The position numbers and the translations under genes are program-made. From contig NZ_JAUSZL010000002.1 of the NCBI RefSeq assembly GCF_030817535.1, forward strand, positions 2,728,001-2,792,000: a stretch of DNA of 64,000 nucleotides, read 5' to 3'. Positions 28,101 through 38,100 of this stretch are shown here, in pieces; position 1 is the first letter of the stretch; each line of letters opens with the position of its first letter. The notes beneath the pieces are model-generated. The model was not told where the DNA came from, made no database searches, and worked only from the letters and a program-made list of their open reading frames with translations. The stretch comes from Streptomyces sp. V3I8. GTDB lineage: Bacteria > Actinomycetota > Actinomycetes > Streptomycetales > Streptomycetaceae.

Positions 28101-31100
28101 TCAAGCGGGTGGGACGGGAGTCTCATTATGTGAGCGCAGGGCGGTCCCCGTTCCGTACCCTCCGGAGGCCGCCCCCGCCGCGTACGCACTCGTGCCCCCA
28201 CCTGCGTAGACGCCGCTCGCACCACTTCCCAGGAAGACGGGTTCGACGGGGCCGTGGGGCAGCGGGTGGACCCCCACCGCGAGGGCGCGGCGCAGTCTGT
28301 ACTCGTCCAGCGGCCCGGAGAAGGCGGCCCCCTGTCCATGGGTGCAGCCCATCGAGCGCAGGGCGACGACCTGCTCGGGCAGATCCACGCCGTCGGCCAC
28401 GGACTGCAGGCCCAGGTCGCCCGCGATGCGCAGCAGTCCGCTGGTGATCTTGTTGAGGCGGGCGGACTCGACGATCCCCTCGACCAGGGTGCGGTCCAGT
28501 TTCAGTATGTCCAGGGGCAGCCGGCGCAGCACGGTGATCGTGCCGTAGCCGCTGCCGAAGCCTTCCAGGGCGATCCGGACACCGAGACGCCTGAGCGTCT
28601 TCAGGCGGCGCTCCAGCTCGTCCAGGCAGACCTTCGGGTCCGTTTCGGCCAGTTCGACGATCAGGCCGCCCGAGGGCAGTCCGTGCCGGGTCAGCAGGGC
28701 CTCCACGGAACTCAGCGGCATGGAGCGGTCGAGGAGCCGGCGGGCGGTCATCCGGACGGTGACGGGCACGGCGAGCCCGGTGGCGGCACGCTCGGCGGCC
28801 TGTTCGACGGCCTCCTCCAGCATCCAGCGGCTCAGCTCGGCGGTGCGGTCGCTGTCCTCGGCGACGCGCAGGAACTCGGCAGGGGTGAAGAGCACGCCCT
28901 GGGCCGAGCGCCAGCGCGCCTGCGCGGCCACCGCCGTGATCCGGCCGGTGTCCAGGGAGACCACGGGCTGGTGCAGCAGCGCGAACTCGCCGTCGTGCAG
29001 GGCGGCGCGCAGCCGGGTGGCCAGCTCCGCCTTACGGACGACGTCCTGCTGCATCTGCGGCGCGTACAGCTCGACGCGGCCCTTGCCCGCCGCTTTGGCG
29101 CGGTACATCGCCAGGTCGGCGTTGCGCAGCAGCTCCCCCGCGCCGAGGCCCGGCTCGGAGAACGACACGCCGATGGAGGCAGCGACCCGGACATCGTTGC
29201 CGTCGATGAGGTACGGCTGGGAAAGGGTCGTACGGAGCCGGTCGGCGAGCTCGAAGATGTGGCGCTCGCGCGCGGCGCGGTCGCGGGAGCCGTCGCCGAC
29301 GATCAGGGCCGCGAACTCGTCGCCGCCGAGCCTGGAGGCGGTGTCCCCCTTGCGGACCGCGTCCTGGAGCCTGCGGGCGGCCTGCACGAGCAGCTCGTCA
29401 CCGGCCTGGTGGCCGATGGTGTCGTTGACCGCCTTGAAGCCGTCGAGGTCGATGAAGAGCACGGCGGTGCCGTGGTCGGAGGAGCGGCGGCCGGAGAGCG
29501 CCTGTCCGACGCGCTTGGTGAACAGGGCGCGGTTGGGCAGGTCGGTGAGCGGGTCGTGTTCGGCGTTGTGCTGTAACTGCGCCTGCAGGCGCACCCGCTC
29601 GGTCACGTCCCGGCTGTTGAGGATGAGGCCGCCGTGGTGGCGCTTGACGGTCGACTCGACGTTGAGCCAGCCTCTCCCGCCGCCGGACCGGAAGCGGCAC
29701 TCGATGCGCGTGGTGGGTTCCTCGGCGGGGCTGGCGGCGAGGAAGCGGCGCACCTCGTGCACCACGCAGCCCAGGTCCTCCGGGTGGATGAGCGAGGCCA
29801 GTTCGGAGCCGACCAGTTCCTCGGCGGGGCGTCCGTAGACCCCGGCGGCGGCGGGGCTGACGTACCGGAGGATGCCGTTCGGGGCGGCGATCATGATGAC
29901 GTCGCTGGAGCCCTGCACCAGGGAGCGGAAGTGGTTCTCCTTCTGGGCCAGTTCCTGGGTGAGGGTGATGTTGTCGATGAGCATGATGCCCTGGCGGACG
30001 ACGAGGGCGAGCACGACCGTGCCTCCGGTGACGAGCACCACGCGGTCGACGCTGCGGCCGTTGAGCACGTTGTAGAGGATCCCCAGCGTGCAGACGGCGG
30101 CGGCCAGGTAGGGGGTGAGGGCCGCCAGCGAAGTGGTGAGGGGCCGGCCGGTCTGGTACCGGCTGTGGCCGCCGTCCTGGACGGGGAGGTGGGTCTGCTG
30201 CCCCTGCCGGAACCCGGGCACATGGCTGTGCACCACGTGCGTGTGCCCCTGCTCCTCGGGGCGCCCGTGCCATTGCCCCACCCAGGGGGCGTAGGCGAGG
30301 AGCAGCGAGCCGGCGAACCAGCCGGCGTCGAGCAACTGCCCGGAGCGGTAGTCGTTGTGCAGCAGCGGCGAGGTGAACAGGGCGTCGCACATCACCGTCA
30401 GGGCCAGTGCCCCGATCGCGGTGTTCACCGCGGAGCGGTTCACCGCCGAGCGCCTGAAGTGCAGGGCCAGCACCATGCTCACCAGGGCGATGTCCAGCAG
30501 CGGATACGCGAGCGACAGCGCCGTGTGGGGCACGCCCGGCCCCTCCGCCTTGGCCGCCTGGGCCAGCGCCAGACTCCAGGACAGCGTGAGCAGGGAGCCG
30601 CCGATCAGCCAGGCGTCGAGGCCGAGGCACACCCAGCCGGCCCTGCGCACCGGCCGCTTGGCGAGGACGAGCAGGCCCACGATGGCCGGCGGCGCGAAGC
30701 ACAGGAAGAACAGGTCTGCGTAGCTCGGGCTGGGCACCGGGCGGTCCAGGACGACCTCGTACCAGCCCCAGACGATGTTGCCCGCCGCCGCCATCGCGGA
30801 GGAGAGCGAGAAGAGGAGCCATGCGGGTCGAAAACGGCTGCGCCGGGTGCGGGCGCAGACGAAGCAGGAGACGGCGGCGGTCGCGGCCGCCGCGCCCAGC
30901 CCGAAGTCGCCCATGATCAGTGCGAGTTCGGGCGAACCCCAGCCGAGCGCGGAGCCCACGGCGTATCCCGCGCACAGCAGGACGAGCACGAGCTGCGGGA
31001 CCACGCCCGCGCCGCCCGCGTCACCCGCACCGCCCGCGGTGGCCGGTCCGCGGGACAGCAGCGCCCCCGGGGAGCTCACTGCGCTTCCCCGGTCCGAGCC

Positions 31101-31283
31101 GCCCCCGAGTCCCTCTGGTCCCGGTGGGCCGGCTGGGCATGCCTCTTGCGGCCACCCGGCCGGCGGTGGTGCCGGCCGCCGTGGCCGCTCCTGCGCGTGG
31201 GCGGACACCAGGGTCGCCGTTGACGGCCCCGCCGCGTCGGATCGTTGGTCCATAGGCCGTGCATCGCCCGTCGCCCCCCTCAC
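28101..31283 (-). CDS. Membrane GGDEF/EAL protein: PAS, intact diguanylate cyclase, degenerate EAL
   Basis: Up to 1060 aa. GTG 31283 has AGGAG abutting it; ATG 31253 is a possible start. About eight to ten hydrophobic helices (95-330 and 385-440) anchor it. A PAS domain (about 465-580) follows. The cyclase has GGDEF at 653-657 and an RKGD inhibitory site at 644-647, exactly five residues before it, so c-di-GMP synthesis with product inhibition is predicted. The EAL domain (about 760-1010) has lost its catalytic residues: AVAAQARW replaces the EALxRW region, EGFGSGY replaces DDFGTGY and VADGVD replaces VAEGVE. It is probably a c-di-GMP-binding or purely structural domain. It looks like the CdgE-type protein of streptomycetes (recalled, not aligned). 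Confidence 0.9.
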   Translation of the reverse strand: MRGATGDARPMDQRSDAAGPSTATLVSAHAQERPRRPAPPPAGWPQEACPAGPPGPEGLGGGSDRGSAVSSPGALLSRGPATAGGAGDAGGAGVVPQLVLVLLCAGYAVGSALGWGSPELALIMGDFGLGAAAATAAVSCFVCARTRRSRFRPAWLLFSLSSAMAAAGNIVWGWYEVVLDRPVPSPSYADLFFLCFAPPAIVGLLVLAKRPVRRAGWVCLGLDAWLIGGSLLTLSWSLALAQAAKAEGPGVPHTALSLAYPLLDIALVSMVLALHFRRSAVNRSAVNTAIGALALTVMCDALFTSPLLHNDYRSGQLLDAGWFAGSLLLAYAPWVGQWHGRPEEQGHTHVVHSHVPGFRQGQQTHLPVQDGGHSRYQTGRPLTTSLAALTPYLAAAVCTLGILYNVLNGRSVDRVVLVTGGTVVLALVVRQGIMLIDNITLTQELAQKENHFRSLVQGSSDVIMIAAPNGILRYVSPAAAGVYGRPAEELVGSELASLIHPEDLGCVVHEVRRFLAASPAEEPTTRIECRFRSGGGRGWLNVESTVKRHHGGLILNSRDVTERVRLQAQLQHNAEHDPLTDLPNRALFTKRVGQALSGRRSSDHGTAVLFIDLDGFKAVNDTIGHQAGDELLVQAARRLQDAVRKGDTASRLGGDEFAALIVGDGSRDRAARERHIFELADRLRTTLSQPYLIDGNDVRVAASIGVSFSEPGLGAGELLRNADLAMYRAKAAGKGRVELYAPQMQQDVVRKAELATRLRAALHDGEFALLHQPVVSLDTGRITAVAAQARWRSAQGVLFTPAEFLRVAEDSDRTAELSRWMLEEAVEQAAERAATGLAVPVTVRMTARRLLDRSMPLSSVEALLTRHGLPSGGLIVELAETDPKVCLDELERRLKTLRRLGVRIALEGFGSGYGTITVLRRLPLDILKLDRTLVEGIVESARLNKITSGLLRIAGDLGLQSVADGVDLPEQVVALRSMGCTHGQGAAFSGPLDEYRLRRALAVGVHPLPHGPVEPVFLGSGASGVYAGGGTSAYAAGAASGGYGTGTALRSHNETPVPPA

Positions 31284-31377
31284 TCCTGCTGTCTCTCAGT
31301 CCCCGGCGCCGAATGGTGCGTGGCGCAGCCCCTGTCGGGACGATACACCAGTCTCGTCACTCAGGGACATAGTTCCT

Positions 31378-31390
31378 CTACGCTCCGTGA
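31378..31390. promoter_or_regulatory. BldD-like half-palindrome upstream of the GGDEF gene
   Basis: CTACGCTCCGTGA matches the BldD consensus TNAC-N5-GTNA at 7 of 8 fixed positions, about 95 bp upstream of the putative start of the GGDEF/EAL gene. BldD with c-di-GMP is known to repress several cdg genes in Streptomyces. Motif match only. Confidence 0.3.
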
Positions 31391-31485
31391 CGATCAACGG
31401 CGATGTGGCCACGGCGCGCACCCGAGGGACTGCGGAGGGTACCCATGAACGTCCTTCGTACGCGCGCGGCCGGGAAGGGGGAGGT

Positions 31486-32433
31486 CTACGAGCCCGTCGT
31501 AAGGAGCACGTTCCGCAGTGGCTCCCGGTTCACGAACCGGCTCAGCTGGTCCGCGAGAAGCCGGTGGGCGCGTGGGAGGAACGCCGAGGTCGGGCCGCCC
31601 ACGTGCGGGCTGATCAGCACGCCCGGCGCATGCCACAGGGGGTGGCCCGGGGGCAGCGGTTCGGGGTCGGTGACGTCCAGGGCGGCCCGGAGGCGGCCGC
31701 TCCCCAGCTCGGCGAGGAGCGCCCCGGTGTCGACGACGCCGCCGCGGGCCATGTTCACGAGGAGGGCCCCGTCCTTCATCCGGGCCAGGAAATCAGCGCC
31801 GGCCAGGCCTTTCGTCTGCTCGGTGAGGGGTGTGACGAGGACCACCACATCGGCTTCCGGAAGGAGCTCGCGCAGGGCGGACATCGGATGCACGGGGCCG
31901 CGCGCGGTCTCACGTGCGGAGCGCGCGACGCGCGCCACCCGCGCGAGCTCGAACGGTGCGAGCCGGTCCTCGATGGCGGAACCCACTGCTCCGTACCCGA
32001 CGATCAGGACGCTCCTGTCCGCGAGCGCGGGACGGAACCCGGACCGCCACTCCTCGCGGTCCTGTCCGCGGACGAAGTCGGGGATGCCGCGCAGCGAGGC
32101 GAGGATCAGGGTGAGGGCGAGTTCGGCGGTGCTGGCGTCGTGCACCCCGCGCGCGTTGCACAACCGCACCCCCTCGGGTAGGAGTCGCAGGCCGGACTGC
32201 ACGTGGTCGATACCGGCCGACAGGGTCTGCACGACCTGCACGGAGGTCATGGCGGCCATGGGGCGCACCGAGACCTCGGCGCCCTTCATGTAGGGCACGA
32301 CGTAGAAGGCGCAGTCGGCGGGGTCGGCGGGGAAGTCGTCCTCCCCGTTCCAGCGGCGGTAGCCGGGGCCCTTGGGGAGGCCGTCGATCTCGTCCTCGTG
32401 AAACGGGAGCCACACTTCGTACGTCATGGTCAT
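31486..32433 (-). CDS. D-2-hydroxyacid dehydrogenase family protein
   Basis: A 315-aa NAD(P)-dependent oxidoreductase. ATG 32431-32433 is used; ATG 32427 is an equally possible start, and neither has a clear ribosome site. The Rossmann motif is VGYGAVGSAIEDRL. The catalytic set is Arg in NMARGGVVDT, Glu in DVTDPEPLPPGHPLW and His in ISPHVGGP, as in glyoxylate/hydroxypyruvate and phosphoglycerate dehydrogenases. The substrate is probably a short 2-oxo acid but is not determined by sequence. It is divergent from the aldo/keto reductase gene (69-bp gap). Confidence 0.88.
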   Translation of the reverse strand: MTMTYEVWLPFHEDEIDGLPKGPGYRRWNGEDDFPADPADCAFYVVPYMKGAEVSVRPMAAMTSVQVVQTLSAGIDHVQSGLRLLPEGVRLCNARGVHDASTAELALTLILASLRGIPDFVRGQDREEWRSGFRPALADRSVLIVGYGAVGSAIEDRLAPFELARVARVARSARETARGPVHPMSALRELLPEADVVVLVTPLTEQTKGLAGADFLARMKDGALLVNMARGGVVDTGALLAELGSGRLRAALDVTDPEPLPPGHPLWHAPGVLISPHVGGPTSAFLPRAHRLLADQLSRFVNREPLRNVLLTTGS

Positions 32434-32502
32434 GAGGCTATGCGAAGCACCCGTGGACGTAGAGGCTGGTTTGGGGTGCCGCGAGAGGGAGGGCACGGCC
32501 AG

Positions 32503-33516
32503 GTGGAGCGCAGGACGATCGGGGCGGCGGCGCTCGAGGTGGGGGCTGTCGGCCTCGGGTGCATGCCGATGAGCTGGGCGTACTCGGGTTCGCGGCAGCG
32601 GGGTGCCGCGTCCCTGCGGACCGTGCACGCCGCCCTCGACCGGGGCACGACGCTCCTGGACACCGCCGACATGTACGGGCCCTTCACCAACGAGCTGCTG
32701 GTGGGGCGCGCGCTGAAGGGGCGGCGCGCGGAGGCCTTCGTGTCGACCAAGGTCGGTCTGCTGGTGGGTGAGCAGCACATCGTGGCCAACGGCCGTCCCG
32801 GCTATGTGAAGCGGGCCTGCGACGCCTCCCTGCGGCGGCTGCAGACGGACGTCATAGACCTCTACCAGCTGCACCGCGAGGATCCCGAGGTGCCGGTCGA
32901 GGAGACGTGGGGCGCGATGGCGGAGCTCGTCTCGGCGGGGAAGGTGCGGGCCCTGGGGCTGTGCGCGGTGGGCGCGCGCTCCGGCCGCGGACCGGGGTCG
33001 CGGCTGCACGACGGGACGATCCGGACGCTGGAGCGGGTGCAGCAGGTCTTCCCGGTGAGCGCGGTGCAGGCCGAGCTGTCGGTGTGGTCGCCGGAGGCGC
33101 TGGAGACCCTGCTGCCGTGGTGCGAGGCGCGCGGCGTCGGTTTCCTCGCGGCGATGCCGCTGGGCAACGGCTTCCTGACCGGGACGCTCACCCCGGGCGA
33201 GGGGTTCGAGCGCGACGACCTACGGGCCCGGCATCCTCGTTTCACCGCCGAGATGATGGCCGCGAACCAGCCGATCGTCGTCGGACTGCGCCGCATCGCC
33301 GCCCGCCACTCGGCCGCGGCGCCGGGGGCGGAGGTCACCCCCGCGCAGGTGGCGCTCGCCTGGGTGCTGTCGCGCGGACGGCACGTCGTCCCGGTGCCCG
33401 GGGCCAAACGCGAGCGCTGGGTCGCGGAGAACGCGGGGGCGGCCGGGCTGCGGCTGACGGCCCGGGACCTCGCCGAGGTGGCGGGACTGCCCGCGGCGCT
33501 GGGCTCCTGGGACTGA
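32503..33516 (+). CDS. Aldo/keto reductase
   Basis: A 337-aa AKR barrel. GTG 32503 has GGAGG about 9 nt upstream; the longer open frame lacks support. The catalytic tetrad is visible: Asp in LLDTADMYGPF, Tyr in the same segment, Lys in VSTKVG and His in YQLHREDP. The NADPH phosphate site is VPVPGAKRERWVAENAGA. It reduces aldehydes or ketones with NADPH. It resembles the YhdN/AKR13-type group found in many streptomycetes; the specific substrate is unknown. Confidence 0.9.
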   Translation: MERRTIGAAALEVGAVGLGCMPMSWAYSGSRQRGAASLRTVHAALDRGTTLLDTADMYGPFTNELLVGRALKGRRAEAFVSTKVGLLVGEQHIVANGRPGYVKRACDASLRRLQTDVIDLYQLHREDPEVPVEETWGAMAELVSAGKVRALGLCAVGARSGRGPGSRLHDGTIRTLERVQQVFPVSAVQAELSVWSPEALETLLPWCEARGVGFLAAMPLGNGFLTGTLTPGEGFERDDLRARHPRFTAEMMAANQPIVVGLRRIAARHSAAAPGAEVTPAQVALAWVLSRGRHVVPVPGAKRERWVAENAGAAGLRLTARDLAEVAGLPAALGSWD

Positions 33517-33523
33517 GACACCG

Positions 33524-33542
33524 GGACCGGAGCGCCCGGTCC
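33524..33542 (+). terminator. Short hairpin after the aldo/keto reductase gene
   Basis: GGACCGG (33524-33530) pairs with CCGGTCC (33536-33542), 8 bp past the stop. It is a weak terminator candidate. Confidence 0.4.
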
Positions 33543-33639
33543 GGGCGGGGTCCGGGGATTCGATGTGCGTGATCGGGAACTCGTGGGGCGCGAGCGGTGT
33601 ATGAAAAGGAGAGCCTGCCGCGTCGAAGGGATCCTGATC

Positions 33640-34812
33640 GTGCAACGACGAGCTGTGACGGCCGTGTTGGCCGCAGCCGCGCTCCTGGTGACGGCCGGGT
33701 GCTCCTCGGGGGACGACTGGGAGCCGGACGGCGGCAGAAGTACGTCCGCGGACGGTTCCGGGCCGGGCGCCTCCGCCTCGGCCCCGGCCTCCGGGCAGCC
33801 GGCCGGGGAGACCCCGCCGGCCAAGGGCTCGGTGAAGGTCGTGCGGACCGTCACCGAGGGCCTGAAGACGCCCTGGGGCCTGGCGCCGCTGCCCGAGGGC
33901 GGGCTCCTGGTCTCCTCGCGGGACGAGGGGACGATCACCCGGGTCGACGAGAAGACCGGCAAGAAGACGGAGCTCGGCTCGGTGCCCGGCGTCGCCCCCG
34001 GCGGCGAGGGCGGCCTGATGGGCCTGGCCCTCTCGCCGTCGTACGCCTCGGACCACATGGTCTACGCGTACTTCACCTCGGACTCCGACAACCGCGTCGT
34101 GCGCATGCAGTACGACGCCAAGAGGCCCACCGGCGAACAGCTGGGCGCGCCCGACACGGTGTTCCGGGGCATCCCGAAGGGCACGAACCACAACGGCGGC
34201 CGGATCGCCTTCGGTCCGGACAAGATGCTGTACGTGGGCACGGGCGAGACCTACGTCACCGAGCTGGCCCAGGACAAGAAGTCGACGGGCGGCAAGATCC
34301 TGCGCCTGACCCCGGAGGGCGAACCGGCGCCGGGCAACCCCTTCGACTCACCGGTCTACTCGTACGGCCACCGCAATGTGCAGGGCCTGGCCTGGGACGG
34401 CAGGCAGCGCCTGTTCGCGTCGGAGTTCGGCCAGGACACCTGGGACGAGCTGAACCACATCAAGCCGGGCGGCAACTACGGCTGGCCGGACGTGGAGGGC
34501 AGGACGGACGACTCCAGGTACGAGAGCCCGGTCGACCAGTGGAGCACCGACGAGGCCTCCCCGAGCGGCATCGCCTACGCGGAGGGTTCCCTCTGGATGG
34601 CGGGGCTGCGCGGGAAGCGGCTGTGGCGCATCCCGCTCGACGGCACGAAGGAGTCGGCGGACCCGCAGGCCTTCCTGGAGGGCGAGCACGGGCGGCTGCG
34701 CACGGTGGTCTCGGCGGGCGGCGGCAAGCTGTGGCTGGTCACGAGCGAGACGGACGGGCGGGGCACCCCGGGCCGCGGCGACGACAAGATCCTGGAACTG
34801 AAGGTGACGTGA
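33640..34812 (+). CDS. PQQ-dependent sugar dehydrogenase-type lipoprotein
   Basis: A 390-aa exported lipoprotein. GTG 33640 is chosen because AAGGGA lies 8 nt upstream and it yields VQRRAVTAVLAAAALLVTAGC, a classic lipobox signal. A short acidic linker precedes a six-bladed beta-propeller of the glucose/sorbosone dehydrogenase family. TPWGLAPLPEGGLLVSSRDEG starts it, GTNHNGGRIAFGPDKMLYVGTGE holds the His-Asn-Gly PQQ/active-site segment, and YSYGHRNVQGLAWD and GGNYGWPDVEG are further family marks. It should oxidise a sugar or related polyol at the cell surface if PQQ is available; many homologues have no proven activity. Confidence 0.88.
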   Translation: MQRRAVTAVLAAAALLVTAGCSSGDDWEPDGGRSTSADGSGPGASASAPASGQPAGETPPAKGSVKVVRTVTEGLKTPWGLAPLPEGGLLVSSRDEGTITRVDEKTGKKTELGSVPGVAPGGEGGLMGLALSPSYASDHMVYAYFTSDSDNRVVRMQYDAKRPTGEQLGAPDTVFRGIPKGTNHNGGRIAFGPDKMLYVGTGETYVTELAQDKKSTGGKILRLTPEGEPAPGNPFDSPVYSYGHRNVQGLAWDGRQRLFASEFGQDTWDELNHIKPGGNYGWPDVEGRTDDSRYESPVDQWSTDEASPSGIAYAEGSLWMAGLRGKRLWRIPLDGTKESADPQAFLEGEHGRLRTVVSAGGGKLWLVTSETDGRGTPGRGDDKILELKVT

Positions 34813-34818
34813 CGGGCG

Positions 34819-34837
34819 CCGCCCGGTGTCCGGGCGG
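34819..34837. terminator. Terminator between the sugar dehydrogenase and DUF6191 genes
   Basis: CCGCCCGG (34819-34826) and CCGGGCGG (34830-34837) form a perfect 8-bp stem with a TGT loop between the convergent genes. Confidence 0.55.
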
Positions 34838-34857
34838 GACCTCCCGGACCGTCCTGC

Positions 34858-35094
34858 TCACGCCGGTCGGTCCCGGTCGTCCTGCTCACGCCCGGTGTCC
34901 TGCTCGTCCCGGTCGTCCTGCTCCCCCGCGGGCTGCGTCGGCACGCGGACCGTCACCTTGCCCGACGCGAGGTCTATGGGGCCTCGTCCGGGGTCGCCGT
35001 CGTTCAGGTCCACCCGGGTCAGTTCCAGCCGCTTGCGTTCCTCCTCGGTGTGCTTGCGGCCCGGTGCGAAGAGATCTTCGATCATGTTGAACAC
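34858..35094 (-). CDS. Small DUF6191-type protein
   Basis: A 78-aa protein. GTG 35092-35094 with GGGAG 5-6 nt upstream gives VFNMIEDLFAPGRKHTEEER. The first 55 residues (RLELTRVDLNDGDPGRGPIDL) match the conserved small actinobacterial DUF6191 family as I recall it. The last 25 residues are degenerate DDRDEQD repeats, seen at DNA level as tandem CCGGTCGTCCTGCTC copies, so the tail has probably expanded by slippage. It is cytoplasmic and its function is unknown. Confidence 0.8.
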   Translation of the reverse strand: MFNMIEDLFAPGRKHTEEERKRLELTRVDLNDGDPGRGPIDLASGKVTVRVPTQPAGEQDDRDEQDTGREQDDRDRPA

Positions 35095-35147
35095 GGTGGC
35101 TCCCTCGGCCCGGCGTCTCCTCCAGCGTAGACCTCACCGCCGGGAAC

Positions 35148-38100
35148 TCAGCCGGCCCGGCCCGCCGGGCGGGCGCCGGCCGGCTCCGGCGGGAAGAGGC
35201 GCATCCGGTGGGCCACCGCCGCCGCCTCGCCCCGGCCCGAGACGCCGAGCTTGGCGAGGATGTTCGAGACGTGGACGCTGGCCGTCTTCGGGGAGATGAA
35301 GAGCTTCTCGGCGATCTGCCGGTTGCTGCGGCCGGCGGCCACCAGGCGCAGGACGTCGCGCTCGCGGCTGGTGAGGCCGAGCGCCTCGGCCGGGTCGGCG
35401 GGCGCCGGGGAGACCGGATCGGCCGCCCGCGCGAAGGTGAGGCGGGCGCGCCGACCGAGCAGGGAGACCGCGTCGGCGAGCGGACGCGCGCCTAAGTGAT
35501 CGGCGGCGGCCCAGGCCAGCCGCAGCAGTTCGGTGGCACGGCCCCGCTCCTCCTCCGTACCGCCGGAGCCCAGCAGGGACCCGGCGAGCCGGTACCGGAC
35601 ACGGGCCAGGTCGTACGGGCGTTCCAGCGGCTCGAAGGCGGCGACCGCCTCGGACCAGTCGTCCGGGGTGTCGCGGTCCTCGGCGCGCAGCAGTTCGGCG
35701 CGCACCCAGCGCTCGTGCGCCTGCCAGACGGGCACGTTCGTGGTGAGGGACTTGGCGGTCGCCCGCAGCCGTTCGACGAACCCGGCGCGGTCGGGTTCGG
35801 TGGCGGGCAGGCCGCGGGCGTCGGCCTCCGCGGTCGCGGCGGCGAGCAGCAGGGGCCAGCCGTAGCGCTGGGTGCCCGGCGGGAAGCCGAGCTCCAGCGC
35901 CCGTGCCAGCTCCGCGCGGGCGTCGGGGAGGCGGCCCTGTCCGGCGGCGGTCTCGACCGCGATCGTGGTCAGGGGCAGTACGTACTGCGGCACGGTGTCG
36001 TGGGTTCCGAAGTGGCCGCGTGCCTGTGCCAGTCGCTCGCCGGCGGCGGCGAGGTCGCCCCGGGCGAGCGCGACCCGGGCCTGGAGCGTGGCGCGGAAGC
36101 CGCGGGGTTTGGCGCTCTGGCCGACGCGCTCCGCGTTGTACCCGGCCTCGACGGCCTCGTCCCAGCGGCCCAGGGAGAAGAGGGACTCGCAGAGATTGCC
36201 CCAGACCCAGGCCTCGTTGTCCAGCTGGCCCAGTCTGCGGGTGAGTTCGGCGCCCTCGCGGAGGATGTCGACGGCCTCCAGGGAGCGGCCGACGCTCTCC
36301 AGGAAGGACGGGAGGTTCACATGGGCGCGGCCCATCACGTAGGCGGCGCCGAGTTCCGTGGCCCGCTCCTTGACCTCGTGCACCTCGGCGAGTCCGGCGT
36401 CGATGTCGCCCGACTCGACGAGGAGTCCGCCCAGGGTGAGCCGCGCGTTCAGCTCGATGTCGCGCGCCCCGACCATGCGCGCGTACTGCACGGCGCGCTC
36501 GGCGGCCTGGAGGGCGTCCGGGCCGGGGCGGTGCACCATCGACCAGTTGGCGACGTGGGCGAGGACGTCGGCGTGCACCTCGGACGGCGGCAGCCCCCGG
36601 ACGAGGTCCTGGGCGGTGGCGAGTTCCTCCCAGCCGTCGCCGCGGCCCTGCGCCTCGACCAGGCGGGAGCGCTGGATCCAGAACCAGGCGGCGCGCAGGG
36701 GGTCCCCGTCGTCCTCCAGGAGGTGCAGGGCCCGCTTGGTGATCTTCAGTGCGCGTTTGCGCTCCCCGGAGAAGCGGCCCGCGACGGCGGCCTCGGCCAT
36801 CAGGTCGAGGTAGCGCAGCGGGGTGGTCGCCGGGTCGCAGCCGCACGGAGGGTACACCTCGGTGTAGTCGACGGGGCGCAGCTCGGCGCGTACCGCCTCG
36901 GGGGCCGTCTCCCACAGCTCCATCGCCCGTTCCAGGAGCCGCAGTTGCTCCGAGTAGGCGTGCCGGCGGCGGGCCGCGACGGAGGCGTCGAGGACGGCGG
37001 GCAGCGCCTTGGCGGCGTCGTGCGCGTGGTACCAGTGGCTGGCCAGCCGGGCGGCGCGCTCGCCGGCCGGGACGAGCGTGGGGTCCGCCTCCAGGACCTC
37101 CGCGTACCGGCGGTTGAGGCGGGAGCGCTCCCCCGGCAGCAGGTCGTCCCCGACGGCCTCGCGCACCAGGGAGTGCCGGAAGCGGTAGCCGTCGCCGTCG
37201 GGCGTCGGGAGCAGGATGTTGGCGCCGACGGCGGCCCGCAGCGCCTCGATGAGGTCGTCCTCGCCGAGCCGGGCCACGGCGGCGAGCAGCCGGTACTCCA
37301 CGGTGGAGCCGCCCTCGGCGACGATCCTGGCCACCCGCTGGGAGCTCTCGGGCAGGCTCTCGACCCGGACGAGGAGCAGGTCGCGCAGGGAGTCGGTGAG
37401 GCCGGCGCAGCCGCCGTCGCGGGCGGCCACGGCCAGTTCCTCGACGAAGAAGGCGTTCCCGTCGGAGCGGGCGAAGATGTCGTCGACCTGGGCCGGGCCG
37501 GGCTCGGCGGCCAGGATCCCGGCGATCTGGCGGGCGACCTCGGGGCGGCTGAAGCGGCCGAGTTCGATCCGTCCCACGGTGCGCAGCCGGTCGAGTTCGG
37601 CGAGCAGGGGACGCAGCGGGTGGCGGCGGTGGATGTCGTCGGCGCGGTAGGTGGCGACGACGAGGAGGCGGCCGCTGCGCAGGGTCCGGAAGAGGTAGGC
37701 GAGGAGGTGGCGGGTCGAGGCGTCCGCCCAGTGCAGGTCCTCCAGGAGGACGACGACCGGGCGGTCGGCGGCGACGCGCTCCAGCAGGCGGACGGTGAGT
37801 TCGAAGAGGCGGGCCGTGCCGTCCTCGTCGTGCCGGCCGCGTGGGCTCTCCCCCAGCTCGGGCAGCAGCCGGGCCAGTTCCTCCTCCTGGCCCGCGGACG
37901 CGGCGGCCAGTTCCCCGGGCAGGTGGCGGCGCAGGGCCCGCAGGGCACTGGAGAAGGGTGCGAAGGGCAGTCCGTCGGCGCCGATCTCGACACAGCCGCC
38001 GACCGCCACGACGGCGCCCTCGCGGCAGGCGCCCGCCGCGAACTCCTCGATGAGCCTGGTCTTCCCGACGCCGGCCTCACCGCCGAGCAGCAATGCCTGC

